Of a DNA stretch of 64,000 nt, positions 46,551 through 57,717 are shown piece by piece. The DNA comes from Cyrtodaria siliqua. Its lineage: Eukaryota > Mollusca > Bivalvia > Adapedonta > Hiatellidae. The position numbers and the translations under genes are program-made. The notes beneath the pieces were generated by a model that worked only from the letters and a program-made list of their open reading frames with translations, made no database searches and was not told where the DNA came from. Each line of letters opens with the position of its first letter. Positions within the stretch are counted from its first letter, which is position 1. The DNA lies in contig JAWPHD010000292.1 in NCBI GenBank assembly GCA_037043455.1, forward strand, positions 372,001 through 436,000, written 5' to 3'.

Positions 46551-46789
46551 GGGAGCATCCGTGTCACATGAACACATTTCTAGTTTTCTTTTTTTAAAAT
46601 ATCAAAACTAATAAATTTGCTAATTGTAAGAGTGTTTCGGAAAAACAAAAATATTATTTGACGCTATGAACACGGATGGTGGTATGGTGGCGAATTTATA
46701 TTTTGAAGCATATGCCGTCGAGTACTTGGATCATACTGAAGACGTATACAATTATTTGGCTTGTCTTAACTCCACTTACTGCACTGAGA

Positions 46790-46875
46790 ATAAACCGATA
46801 ATACACCGAGAATACACCGATAATACACCGAGAATACACCGAGAATACACCGAGAATACACCGAGATACACTGAG
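46790..46875 (+). repeat. 11-bp minisatellite
   Basis: About seven units of 'agaatacaccg' and variants; the 86-residue ORF over it is repeat-driven. Confidence 0.85.
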
Positions 46876-46949
46876 AAAAATATGACATGTATTAGAATGT
46901 TTTCGAACAAAGCAGAAGAATCATAGCTCTTATGGTTTTGTATTATGTA

Positions 46950-47511
46950 TACTCAGCAAAAATAGAAACGTCCCTCTTTTAAGCTGTGATTTGCATAGGG
47001 TTGACTTTGTTACACTTTGTACACCAATCTAGATAAAATTTCATCATTTTATACTTATCACTCAGTCATTCTGATCAATATTAATAATCATCAAAAAACA
47101 AAGTTTGTCTGTTGCTGCTAAAACATGTTTTATTCAAATTGTGAAATCACTATATTTGTATTATAGAGGGAGGTAATCTGAAAATATTCGTTCTTGAAAG
47201 CTGTATGGAGCGAAAATGAGTGAAACGATCAGCGCCTTTTCTCTGTTTTTGTGGTGATGAGGTCATCAATATAACAAAACTGTGTTAACTCAAAGTTTTA
47301 ACCATAAGACCCGAAAATACTGTTTAAACCAAATCAAGGGGAATAAGTTTGCCCACAAGTTTGATTCAAAGAAAATTGTTTTCATGACAGTGCTGGCCTT
47401 TAACAAGCTGGCCTTTAACAAAGGTATTGGCTTATAAGATTAAATAAAATATATTTTCATTGTGTCTAAATCTATGGGTAAAGTTGGGGACGTTTCTATT
47501 TTTGCTCAGTA
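46950..47511. mobile_element. 562-bp mariner-like MITE
   Basis: The TIR is TACTCAGCAAAAATAGAAAC at the left and the complement of TACTGAGCAAAAATAGAAAC at the right, continuing through GTCCC. A TA dinucleotide lies on both sides (46948-46949 and 47512-47513). TA targets and TIRs of this kind fit the Tc1/mariner group. No transposase ORF. Confidence 0.83.
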
Positions 47512-49251
47512 TATCTACCATAATGATACAATGCAGCTATGATTCACACCTGGCATAGTATACGGAAACGATTCAGTCCATAATATCGGCGAGTATTCTT
47601 AAGGCCTGCTCAAACAACCATCGAACTATTTCAACTGAACAACCCTGTATAACTAACTATTCGTACATTAATAAACCCACCAAAGAAAAAAAACACGGCA
47701 CGTTTGTTCTCATTACCGTCAGCGAGAGGAAACAGTTGAAATAAAGATTCAAAATAGGAAGTTCGTTCCAAGAAATCGACTAGATCGGCGTAATACTTAT
47801 ATTTTGTGAGTTTAATACACGAACGAGTGTGTAACAAAGAAATACGGTGGTTCTTTAGAAAAATGCAGGGAGAAACCTTCATGGAATTGCGGAATAAGTT
47901 GTTGCGCAAACTTACCTACATTTTAATAATAATAGATGATCGGTACAGAATATATTATTCTCCCAGATACCAACTTAAAAGCCAGTGGGGCATTTTCTCG
48001 CAGTTTTTAGCACACGCCTGTGACAGTACTTTTTGTCTGGACGGCGTTTTTTGTCTGCAAAAATTAACAAAGCGCGATCAAAAGGCGTCAAATTTTGCAG
48101 CGCGGGCAAAAGGCGTCATTTTTTGCAGACAAAATAGACCGAACGGTCCGCGGACAAAGCAAACAAAAACAAACTACGGACAAAAAGCGAAGTGCGGACA
48201 AAAGCACCGTCACACAGCCAGACTGTTGATGATAATGGAACGAAGGACGACGCCATAAATTAAAAACAAAACAAAAAACAGTCGACCATTTTTTACTAAT
48301 TGAACGATGATATTGCGGAAAAAAAAGAAGCTATTAATGTAGGTCACGGCCGCGGATCAGTATGACACTGAACCATTGTTATTGATCTGAGCACAATACC
48401 TGTTACAAACGTAATGATTTTCTATCATAAATAAACCAGCAGATACTTGTTAATGTGTATATAACTTACGTTTATGTTCTGTAAATGCACATTTTATCAG
48501 GTTTAACCGTTTTATCGTCATCAAGCTGAAACAACACAGACACCCGTTATCTTATATGGCCACAGTTATTTAAATGATGCGCACATTAAAACATGTCAAA
48601 TAATTTCCGAAACCACTGGATGGTTAAACAATTAATTAATTTTAACAGATTATTCTCTATGATGCATTTGTTAATCTGTAAAATTAAATTTGAGAAAAAA
48701 CGTAAAATCTGTGTTGACTAAATTGTGATACGGTGATCAGGTACTGTCCGCATATTCGTTAATTAACATGTAGCATTTAGGTCCGTGTCTAAATAAAACA
48801 GACTGTGATTGGTCAAAAAAAAGTCTAGGGAATCCGAGACTTGAAGTCATGGATTGGATAAAAAATAATGACTGAAATAAAATAACTTGAGAATTCAAAC
48901 ATAAATATGTTTTCTTCAAAATGGAACATTTAATACATATTTTTGAAGTTATTTTTTTTTAAATTATGACTGAAAAATGAAAGTAGGTACATATTGACAT
49001 TTGGCGGGGAAAAAACTGCAAAACTGGGGTTGAGTCACTTCGGAGCCAGAAACGACTGACTTTTCATTGGATTCGCAACGAGAAAATATTATTCATAATG
49101 TTCAGGCAATGGTGCCATATATGGCTACGAGATATAGGGAAATCAGGGTAGCCCTAAAGGCTATAATGGAGGCCTATGGGAAAATCAATGGTTGTCTGTG
49201 ACCTATACGCCCAATAAATATAGTGTGCGCACAGTGTGATTGTATTCAGTT

Positions 49252-49500
49252 TCTTTCTCCGTGGCCGAATGGTTAACGACGTGGCGTTGTAAACCTTCGC
49301 CTCTCACCGCTGCGGGTTCGAATCCCACTGGGAGCTCGTAAGTGAGGAAGTGTCGATTCTTACGGATGGCGGGAGGTGTACAGTACTGGTTCTACCCAGG
49401 AAAGGAAAGTGATATGCCTCCATCACAAAAAATCGACCGTCATATATAACCTTACATGTGTTGAAAATGACGTAAACCACTAGACAAATAAAACAAACAA
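49252..49500 (+). mobile_element. tRNA-derived SINE, copy 5, well preserved
   Basis: The A box-like TGGCCGAATGG and B box GGGTTCGAATCCC are intact, followed by the full body and an AAACAAA tail. It lies in intron 1 of the tetraspan gene, antisense to it. Confidence 0.9.
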
Positions 49501-49971
49501 ATCAAATAGAGACATAATAAACCAATTATATACTTATTACATCTCTGCAAATATGAAGAACTCAGGAAAACAACCTTTATTTCCCCAGAAGTGCTTCTAG
49601 TAAATATATCAGGATTAAACATATCAAACTGTTGTTCTTTATTGGTGGATATATCAAAACCTGAAATATGTTTTATGATTACGATGTGAAATTGAGAATG
49701 AACAAGTCAAGCTGAAATATCTTACTGAGTAGCTAAGTGGGATCTCTTGAGGAAGAAAATTACTTTGTCGAGTGCTTTTCCACCGCTCATAACTGTTTTT
49801 TTTTTTACAGTCATTTTTTATGATTAGCTTCGTAGTTTAGAATAAAATAACGTAGTTTATAATACATTATAAACAACAACACGTGTTTTATATATTTGTT
49901 AGAGCTTTTTATAACCATTTCTTCGTGTTCGATTATTGATTCTTCGATTATTGATTATTCGGTTGTAGATA

Positions 49972-50166
49972 ATAAGTGCATGTAAAGTTGGTCCATTTCA
50001 ATGAGAGTTTAGTTACGACCATCGGTTAAAGCTACTATAGCTGCATATGAGACTATTATATGTCTGTGGTTATAGATAATAGGCACATGTAAAGTTGGTC
50101 CATTTCGATGAGAGCTTAGTTACGACATTCGGTTAAAGCTACTATAGCTGCATATAAGACTATTTC
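49972..50166 (+). repeat. 97-bp direct duplication
   Basis: Two consecutive copies with 'catgtaaagttggtccattt' and 'ggttaaagctactatagctg'. Confidence 0.88.
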
Positions 50167-50821
50167 TAAAGCAAAGGTAAGCGGTTTAACGCTTGGTTTA
50201 CTAACAAACAAACAAAAATCAAGCGATTGAAACATGGATGGAAACTCATATATAAGGCTTTTTTTTAGGTTTAATTACACTAAATCAACCGGATGTGCTC
50301 GCCTGGCGCAGTCGAAAGGAGAGTATTACTATTAATGTGGTTTTTTCCCCTGTTTTTTCCTTAAAGCTGAATACCCTGGACATGTTATTGATATTTGAAA
50401 ATGCAGCTCATCATGTTTTTGACAGTTTTTGATATCAATTTCAGAAGTGAAAGTAGACAGGGTATGCAACTGCAAGGGATAAAAAATAACGTTGACCTTT
50501 GACCCGCTGATATACTGCTGAAGAAAACATTCTTAGAAGACATTTAAATTCCCCAGAATATTAACCAGCTTTGAGTTTTTAACAGGTTGTCAAGTTGCCA
50601 ACATTCTCCCTTTACTGTGGAAGGGGAACAGAGACTCATTTACGCTATTTTAATCTACAGCGAACATTTTTCATTTCTTTACCTGCTATCGACAAAGCAA
50701 CATCAAAAACGCCCACTCATTCAAAGAAAAAATATTATATATGGGGTTCGAACTATGACTTTCGGATTGACAATCATTAACACTGGCAAATCCTGTCAGT
50801 TGATCTATAGCGTTATATAGC

Positions 50822-50852
50822 GTTTGTGCGTGCGTGCGTGCGTGCGTGTGTG
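50822..50852. repeat. GTGC microsatellite
   Basis: A run of 'gtgcgtgcgtgcgtgc' ending in TG units. Confidence 0.9.
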
Positions 50853-50984
50853 ATTCCAGTAAATATAGATTACACAATCCGACATCTTACTGTTTATATT
50901 TTGTTGAAATAACATTGAGAAATAACTCAAGTTCATTATACATTAAAAGGCGTGTGGACTGTCTAGTGACTACCTATGATGTGC

Positions 50985-51115
50985 TTGCCAAGCAAGGGTT
51001 ACACGTAACTACTTACATGTTTAACGTCTTCGGTATGACGCGGCCAGGGGACTCGACCCACGACCTCCCGATTGCAGGTCAGAAACTCTTACCACTACAC
51101 CACTGCACTTCGGTT
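50985..51115 (-). mobile_element. second tRNA-derived SINE family, antisense
   Basis: The reverse complement has an A box-like GTGGTGTAGTGGTAAGAG and a B box GGGTCGAGTCCC with a tRNA-like spacer and anticodon arm (TCTGACCTGCAATC). The body differs from the main SINE. Confidence 0.6.
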
Positions 51116-51191
51116 ATTTTACGATGTCGTGGTATAAGTTTCTCGCCTTATATACGGGTTTACGGCCATGTTTCACAAGCTTGAATTATGA

Positions 51192-51446
51192 AGTTAACCA
51201 AGCGTAGAACGCCTCCCTTTAGGTACAGCCCACCAGCCTTATATACAGCTTTAAGAAACCAAGCGAAGAACGGCTCCCTTTAGGTACAGCCCACCAGCCT
51301 TATATACAGCTTTAAGAAACAGTGGATACGACATAATATCATGAGGCTTTCCAACTATACAAGATATCAACATAATTATGAAATGAGTTTCCATCAACAT
51401 AATTATGAAATGAGTTTCCATCAATATAATTATGAAATGAGTTTGC
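51192..51446 (+). repeat. two adjoining direct repeats
   Basis: Two copies of about 65 bp ('ggtacagcccaccagcctta') at 51192-51321, then three copies of about 27 bp ('atcaacataattatgaaatg') at 51367-51441. Confidence 0.88.
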
Positions 51447-51505
51447 ACGCGGTAGTACTCCTGTATTGTACATCTTGAATTCTCACTTACATAATGATTA
51501 TATAG

Positions 51506-51667
51506 AGATTATTTAACTGCTGGGATCGATTATAGGGACATCCTTCAAGAGATAGTAGACGCGTAGCTCTTTTCACGAACAAGCGTATGAAAGTGAGTGA
51601 AAAAAACAAAAAGTCTACTATCGAATGAAGAATTTCTCTATAACCGAACACAGCAGTTAAATAATCT
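51506..51667. mobile_element. palindromic element, copy 2
   Basis: Begins AGATTATTTAACTGCTG and ends with its complement. To its right 'attacattttaaatcag' and 'attattcgcttt' match the inverted CRE-module edge of the 6.2 kb copy before the SINE at 51721 interrupts it. Confidence 0.75.
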
Positions 51668-51720
51668 GTGTATTACATTTTAAATCAGTGTGTGCATGTT
51701 TTTAACCGAAATTATTCGCT

Positions 51721-51945
51721 TTATCTCCGTGGCCGAACGGTTAACGACGTTGCGTTGTAAACCTTCGCCTCTCTTCGCTGCGAGTTCGAATCCCACTGGG
51801 AGCTCGACTTGTAAGTGAGGAAGTGTCGATTCTTACGGATGGCGGGAGGTGTACAGTACCAGTTCTTCCGAGGAAAAGTGGTTGGTCTGCCTCCACCACA
51901 AAAAAAGTCGACCGTCATATATAACCTTATGTTGAAAATGACGTA
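51721..51945 (+). mobile_element. tRNA-derived SINE, copy 6
   Basis: Head (TGGCCGAACGG, GAGTTCGAATCCC) and body are well preserved. It is inserted in the CRE/palindrome element. Confidence 0.88.
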
Positions 51946-51987
51946 AATAGAGAATATTATGTCAGTGCCTTTTACTATCAAGTTTAT

Positions 51988-52057
51988 TAGGCGAGGCTTA
52001 GAAAACGAATAATGGCGAGGCTCTACCGAGCTATTCTTCGTTTTCGTGCCGAGCCTA
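51988..52057. repeat. hairpin with nearby CRE site
   Basis: Arms 'aggcgaggcttagaaaacga' and the complement of 'cgttttcgtgccgagcct' pair with mismatches. A full TGACGTCA lies at 52174-52181 and TTACGTCA-type sites near 52198 and 52284. Confidence 0.55.
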
Positions 52058-52289
52058 TTCTATTTATCATGTAGATAATCCACATTTTCTGTATGAATAA
52101 CTATTACTACCTATTTCTCCGAATGTTACGCTTATCGAGGACGCCGCCATGTTGTGGTTTTTTGTTTGTTTTATGACGTCAGGCAACGTTTCGTGCATTA
52201 CGTCAGATAACGTTACGTACAATAAACGCCGAGGGATTCCGCATTGATTTGCTTTATTGGTCAGTGCCTAATAAAGCTAAATGTATTAC

Positions 52290-52600
52290 GTCACCCCTGT
52301 ATTAGACAGAAAAGAGCATATATGCATGATAAAACACCATACAAACCGCTTTATTGAACGTTATCGGCGAATGACGTCGACGTCAGCACCACTTTATTGA
52401 CGTCATAACTCAGCGTCACAGCTAGTTATTTTTGTGTTCAGAGTTAGTTAATAATATTTACCGATTATGAATATTCTTTCACTGAGAAATCCCAATCTTT
52501 CACCGATGAAAATGTAATAAATAGAGATTATTTAACTGCTGGGATCGATTATAGGGAAATCCTTCACGAGATGGTAGACATGTCTTCACAGACGAGCGAC
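52290..52600. mobile_element. CRE-containing module and truncated palindrome, copy 3
   Basis: The 52330-52515 segment is the reverse complement of 6165-6350 and carries TGACGTCG (52372) and TGACGTCA (52398-52405). It is joined at 'aaatgtaataaatag' to the left half of the palindrome (from 52525), which breaks off near 52590. It lies 130-360 bp downstream of tetraspan exon 1. Confidence 0.72.
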
Positions 52601-52730
52601 TCAGGGCCATTTGGACCTCTTGTTTACGAGAACCGCTATACCTCAATGCTATCCAACACGTTATCTTGAATAAGGACATCAGTTAGTAGACTTCAGTAAT
52701 GACGGTTAAAAAGTTTAAAAATTTACTTAC

Positions 52731-52974
52731 GTAAATGTGAAACTGTGCTATGGCTTCTTTCGTCGAATAATCTTTTATAAGAAAGTGGTCCGCAAAAGTC
52801 GTCTGTCACATTAGTGTTCACTTCACAAACAATCACATACCATAGAGCCATATTAAAACTCACATTTGTGGTTTCTATAAGCAACCACCCTGGAATAATA
52901 AATGCTATAATCTGCAACGCCACCGACATTCCCGCCAAAACTGCTGACGCCATCACCCAGTGTTTGAGCGCCAT
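52731..52974 (-). CDS. claudin-like tetraspan protein, exon 1 (start)
   Basis: ATG at 52974 is chosen because the frame upstream has only a TTG and this ATG is followed by a typical N terminus. The exon encodes residues 1-81 plus one base and ends at a donor (TTTAC|gtaagt). Residues about 8-29 form the first membrane segment (ASAVLAGMSVALQIIAFIIP). The first extracellular loop has W30, then LWYVIVC (W45, C50), a glycosylation sequon NVT (55-57) and C61, resembling the W-W-C-C pattern of claudin/PMP22 proteins but with altered spacing. Joined to 44933-44712 and 42669-42194 it gives 313 residues with four membrane segments. A role in septate-junction or membrane organisation is inferred from family only. 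Confidence 0.86.
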
Positions 52975-53260
52975 TTGAGGTTTTCCAAATAACAATTATG
53001 TTCACAAATGTTTTGTTTTTAATCCTTCCTTTTCTTCTAAGAAAATTCCAAATCTTGCAATGATGGCAACGAATTAGCATTTGACGTGCGGTCGACGACC
53101 ATCCATAATTCATGGAACTGCTTAATAACAAATTAAAAAACGAGACAGCAGACGACAAGTCGAGTTCGCTGTCGTCTGCACGCCAATCCCCGGGTGTAGC
53201 ATAGTGACACTTTTGTCGGCGATAGCGGACTTCAATGATCGATGTATTCCGGGTAGACCT
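52975..53260 (-). promoter_or_regulatory. 5' UTR and candidate promoter of the tetraspan gene
   Basis: Upstream of the ATG no TATA box is clear. A GC-richer patch at 53080-53240 contains CCAAT (53184), CCCGGG (53189) and a hairpin (GCAGACGAC / GTCGTCTGC, 53145-53179). The transcription start is not defined by the sequence. Confidence 0.35.
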
Positions 53261-53689
53261 CCTCTATTAAACAGAACTAACTGCTACTTTTCATCGATTA
53301 CACAATTGGTTTTATTTCTGTATTCAGGATTCTTATAGGAGGTCAATAATATGCATTACATATTTGATATACCTTGATATTTTTAACTCGTTTAAACAAC
53401 GATTTATTGTTATTCCTCTTAGTCACGATCAAATGTTACTTAATAATATCTGTTTTTTGACGAACACACGCAGGATTACTCAGGTATTGATGCATTTATA
53501 TGTAAACACAACGCAAAATACGATTTGTTGTTCTCCTTAGAGTTCCAACTGTCTTTAGCAGTTTATTACAACTCCGTTTTTCTTTTTGTTTAATCGGAAC
53601 ATTCGTTAAAGGGATACATAGCAATCTTGAAGTTTTTATTAAACACTAAAATTTGCGACACGATGCATTAATCCAGTATCATTTTGACT
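53261..53689. other. AT-rich spacer
   Basis: A degenerate copy of the MITE end ('aaagggatacatagcaatct') at about 53609-53635 is the only recognisable feature. Confidence 0.4.
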
Positions 53690-53693
53690 TTAA

Positions 53694-54239
53694 AGGGACA
53701 CACGGCAATCTTGATTTTTTAAAAACTCACGGCGTCCCGTTAGTTTTTCTGTTAACTTGCATTTGTTCAATCATTAATATTAATTGTTAGAATAGTTCAA
53801 AGCAAATTATTGTTACATATTACTAACTTTTTATAATATTGCATGAATAATATATTTAAAAAATTGGTAAAATAGTGAAGAAAACTGAAATCTCATTTTT
53901 TTATTTAATTATATGCAAGCAGTTTTAAAGTCAAGATGGTGCAGGATAACTAAATCGATGAGCACATTTTAATGTTTGAATAAAACTCAAAGATTGCCAT
54001 GTGTCCCTTTAAAATTGCTTGCATTTAACTAAATAAAAAAATAAAAATCTTCTAATTATGACATAGGTTTACATATATTATTGGTGCAATATTATCAACA
54101 GTCTGTAATGTGCAAAAAACTATTTGCTTTATACTATGGGTATAATTAATATGTATGATTGAACAAATGCAAGTTATGAAAAAATACTAACGGGACGCCG
54201 CGAGTTTTTAACACACAATCAAGATTGCCATGTGTCCCT
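53694..54239. mobile_element. 546-bp TTAA-flanked MITE, complete copy
   Basis: TTAA lies on both sides (53690-53693 and 54240-54243). The long TIR of about 150-190 bp begins AGGGACACACGGCAATCTTGA and its partner AGGGACACATGGCAATCTTGA. A second, inner inverted pair (about 53894-53925 and 54012-54046) with another 'attgccatgtgtccctttaa' suggests a nested or rearranged copy. No ORF. Fits Kolobok/piggyBac-type targets. Fragments occur at 34.1 and 38.0 kb. Confidence 0.88.
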
Positions 54240-54243
54240 TTAA

Positions 54244-55070
54244 GCAAGCATTTACCAGGAACCTCGAATACTAAACATCCTGAATGGGATTAATTTGAAT
54301 TTAAAATACTTTCGACCCAAGTAATTAAAAACTATGATATACACTTGCAAATAAAATCCAGCCAGATTACAAACACTATGGTGTCGGTCCTTGTAACAAT
54401 ATGTTTCCTAGAAATTAGTATTTCTCCGTCTCCTTCTAAGTCAAGCAATCACATAATCCGTTTAGCCGACTATTGATACACCATGCGCTATAGTTCTCCA
54501 CGGAATTTCCATATAAATGGTCATTATTCGCGTGATAGAAACTATCAATTACACAAGATTGAATGAATCAATACGAGGACAGTTTCTGTTTCTTGGAAAA
54601 TATGGCCGTTAAATCTCAATAACCTAGAACTAGATATTTCTTGAAATGAATCCCATTATTACATTCTGCGGTGTATTCGCTTGTTCTCAAGCATATTATC
54701 GGACGATCAAGAATATGATCAAGAAGAGAACCTCCCAATGGATTCCCATTCCATTCTCTTTCCAAAATATAGTTTGCGCATGCGTAATGATGCGTAAGAT
54801 GAGTGCATTCTGACTTACACATCATGTAAGACTTGGTGTTGATATGATGCCAATTTGATAGAAACTACTATCATATCCTGCATTACACGTTTTGGCTCTG
54901 AATGAAGAAAGGGCCCATAAATAACCCCTCAAAATATCATTCTGTTCAAGACTGCCAACACGTGTTTGCCTATGTTTTTTATATCGGAGATTTAAACATC
55001 ATCGTATTATGTTTCGACGGGAGAAATATAATAGACAAATACAACGATACTTGTTAAAATGACATTAAGA
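54244..55070. other. spacer with no visible gene
   Basis: No repeat or exon with convincing splice sites is seen. Confidence 0.35.
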
Positions 55071-56249
55071 CTGTCGTTGAATATGACAAATTACAGTTGG
55101 ATATGACAAATATGTTGCATAATTTTTTATGACACATTACAGTTGTTGGATATGACACATTGCAGTTAGATATGACGCATTACCGTCTATGGATATGACA
55201 CATTACAGTTGGAAATGACACATTACAGTTGAATATCGCACATTACAGATGGATATGAAACATTATAGTTGGATATGACACATTACAGTTGAATATGACA
55301 TATTACAGTTGAATATGGACATTATAGTTGAATATGACACATTACAGTTGAATATGACACATTACAGGTGGACATGACACATTACAGTTGAATATGACAC
55401 ATTATAGTTGAATATTACACATTATAGTTGAATATGACACAATACAGGTGGATATGACACATTACAGTTGAATATGAAAAATTACAGTTGAATATTTCAC
55501 TATATAATTAGTTGGATATGACACATTAAAGTCGGATATGACACATTACAGTTGAATATTTTACATTATAGTTGGATATGACACATTACAGTTGGATATG
55601 ACACATTATAGTTGGATATGACAACATCATAGTTGGTTATGACACATTATAGTTGAATGTGACGCATTACAGTTGGATATGACACATTATAGTTGGATAT
55701 GACACATTACAGTTGGATATGACACATTATATTTGGATATGACACATTACAGTTGAATATTATACATTATGACATATTACAGTTGAATGTTTTACATTAT
55801 AGTTGGATATGACACATTACAGTTGGATATGACACATTACAGTTGAATATTATACATTATGACATATTACAGTTGAATGTTTTACATTATAGTTGGATAT
55901 GACACATTACAGTTGGATATGACACATTATAGTAGGATATGACAACATCATAGTTGGTTATGACACATTATAGTTGAATGTGACGCATTACAGTTGGATA
56001 TGACACATTATAGTTGGATCTGACACATTACAGTTGGATATGACACATTATATTTGGATATGACACATTACAGTTGAATATTATACATTATGACATATTA
56101 CAGTTGAATGTTTTACATTATAGTTGGATATGACACATTACAGTTTGATATGACACATAACAGTCGGATATGACACACTACAGTTGGATATGACACACTA
56201 CAGTTGGATATGGCACATTACAGTTGGATATTAACATTGCAGTCGGATA

Positions 56250-56862
56250 TTATAGGTTATTGAATTTGTATGGCTAAATATTACTTGGAACGAGTTGTTT
56301 TGGCAAAGGACGACGAGCTTGCGAGTCGTCCTGCGCCAAAGCAACTCGTTCCAAGTAATATTTAGCCATACAAATTCAATAATTTTTTTATTGTATACTT
56401 TCATATTGTTTTCGATCAATGCTAATTGTATGACTATTACTTTTCATTATATTTGTGTTATTTTTATAGCTTTCGATGGAATTCCTATAATGTCATTCAG
56501 TTTCACTTTGTGTGGATGATTATTTTGCGCGAAAACGACGTCGACGTCGGATGACGTCATTAAAAACGCCAAGCGATTTTCTAACGTTTGTTTGCCATTC
56601 GATAACGTTAAAAATAGTGGGTGAGTGACCATTTCAATTATTTTATCCATTTCTGCCACAAAAGGTTGAACAAAAACACGTCGTTTTTTTTGTTGACACT
56701 ATAGGCAGGATTCCGTTGAAAGTAGTTCCTTATTTTCTTTTTCGCGGCTCTTATCAAGCGCGAGAAAAAGTTCCGGTGCAATATCAATGTGTGCAATATC
56801 GTAGAATATTGCACACTTAGCTCAATGCAAACTAAACGAGACAATATGAAAGTATACAATAA
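56250..56862. mobile_element. foldback element in the satellite (1)
   Basis: It starts with a near-perfect palindrome (56256-56384, arms about 58 bp beginning TTATTGAATTTGTATGGC). A second inverted pair, ATTGTATACTTTCATATTG (56391-56409) and its complement ending 56860, encloses the rest. It contains TGACGTCA (56552-56559) preceded by 'acgacgtcgacgtcgg'. Satellite resumes on both sides. Confidence 0.75.
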
Positions 56863-57036
56863 GACACATTACAGTTGGATATGACACATTACAGTTGAAT
56901 ATTTTATATTATAGTTGGATCTGACACATTACAGTGGGTTATGATTCATTACAGTCGGATATGACACATTACAGTTAGATATGACACATTACAATTGAAT
57001 ATTTTATATTATAGTTGGATCTGACACATTACATAG

Positions 57037-57717
57037 AGTTTAATAACCAGTGTTTTTGAGATACGGGAAATATCTCACGAGGTAGAGAAATGGCTCCGAT
57101 ATAAGAACGAGTGCGGAGCACGAGTTCTTATATCGGGGCTATTTCTCCGCACTCGTTCTTATATCGGAGTCAAAAACACTGGTTATTAAACTCTTTTAAA
57201 CTTTTATTAATATTTCTAATGATTCACGCCTTTTTACACCAGTTTGCACGAGAACGCCAAGACGACGTTACGTCATCCAAGACGACGTTACGTCATACAA
57301 ACAAAACAAGTGGAACCGGAACTCTTCGTTAGTTTCCGTAATCGTTATTTCCTAGTGTCGGAATCTGACGAAGACGTCCGTAAAACAATCGGAACGTCCA
57401 ATCGGCAATCGGAACTGCCTCGTCGGATTCCGTCACTCGGGCCACTATTACCGAGTACGGAAATTGGCGAAGAGTTCCGATTGGGAACTGCCTCGTCGGA
57501 AATTGGCGAAGAGTTCCGATTGTCGGAACGTCATTTGGCATTCCCGCCACTGACGGAAAAGGCCGAGCAAAGTTCCGTACTGAGAAATATCTCCCAGTCG
57601 TACTGGGAAATATCTCCCACAGATATCTCCCACAGATATTTCCCAGTAGAGCAAACGAGTAGATATAGCTGTTCTATTCCCAGTATTTCCTATACAAATC
57701 ACAGACAAATATGTAAT
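57037..57717. mobile_element. foldback element in the satellite (2)
   Basis: The palindrome at 57037-57203 has arms starting AGAGTTTAATAACCAGTG. It is followed by a 20-bp double containing TTACGTCA (57268 and 57288) and a GC-richer block of 'ggaactgcctcgtcgg' and 'attggcgaagagttccg' repeats. The latter shares a 24-bp exact string, inverted, with the MITE at 28.6 kb (57406-57429 / 28620-28643). The 175-residue ORF over it runs into satellite and is not supported as a gene. Confidence 0.7.

Larger units (their letters stand above)
44934..52730 (-). other. intron 1 of the tetraspan gene (repeat-rich)
   Basis: About 7.8 kb with canonical ends. It is filled by the mobile elements and tandem repeats listed separately. 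47.5-49.25 kb, 49.5-49.97 kb and 50.17-50.82 kb show no gene; 47.99-48.25 kb has short internal repeats ('tgcagacaaaa', 'aaaaggcgtca'). Confidence 0.7.

Noticed and set aside
47806..48258. 150-residue basic ORF
   Set aside because: It crosses short internal repeats, no domain, no splice or promoter support.
49252..49340. functional tRNA genes at SINE heads (2.0, 4.06, 49.25, 51.72, 58.18 kb)
   Set aside because: Each is joined to a conserved SINE body, lacks a proper acceptor stem and terminator, and recurs as a family.
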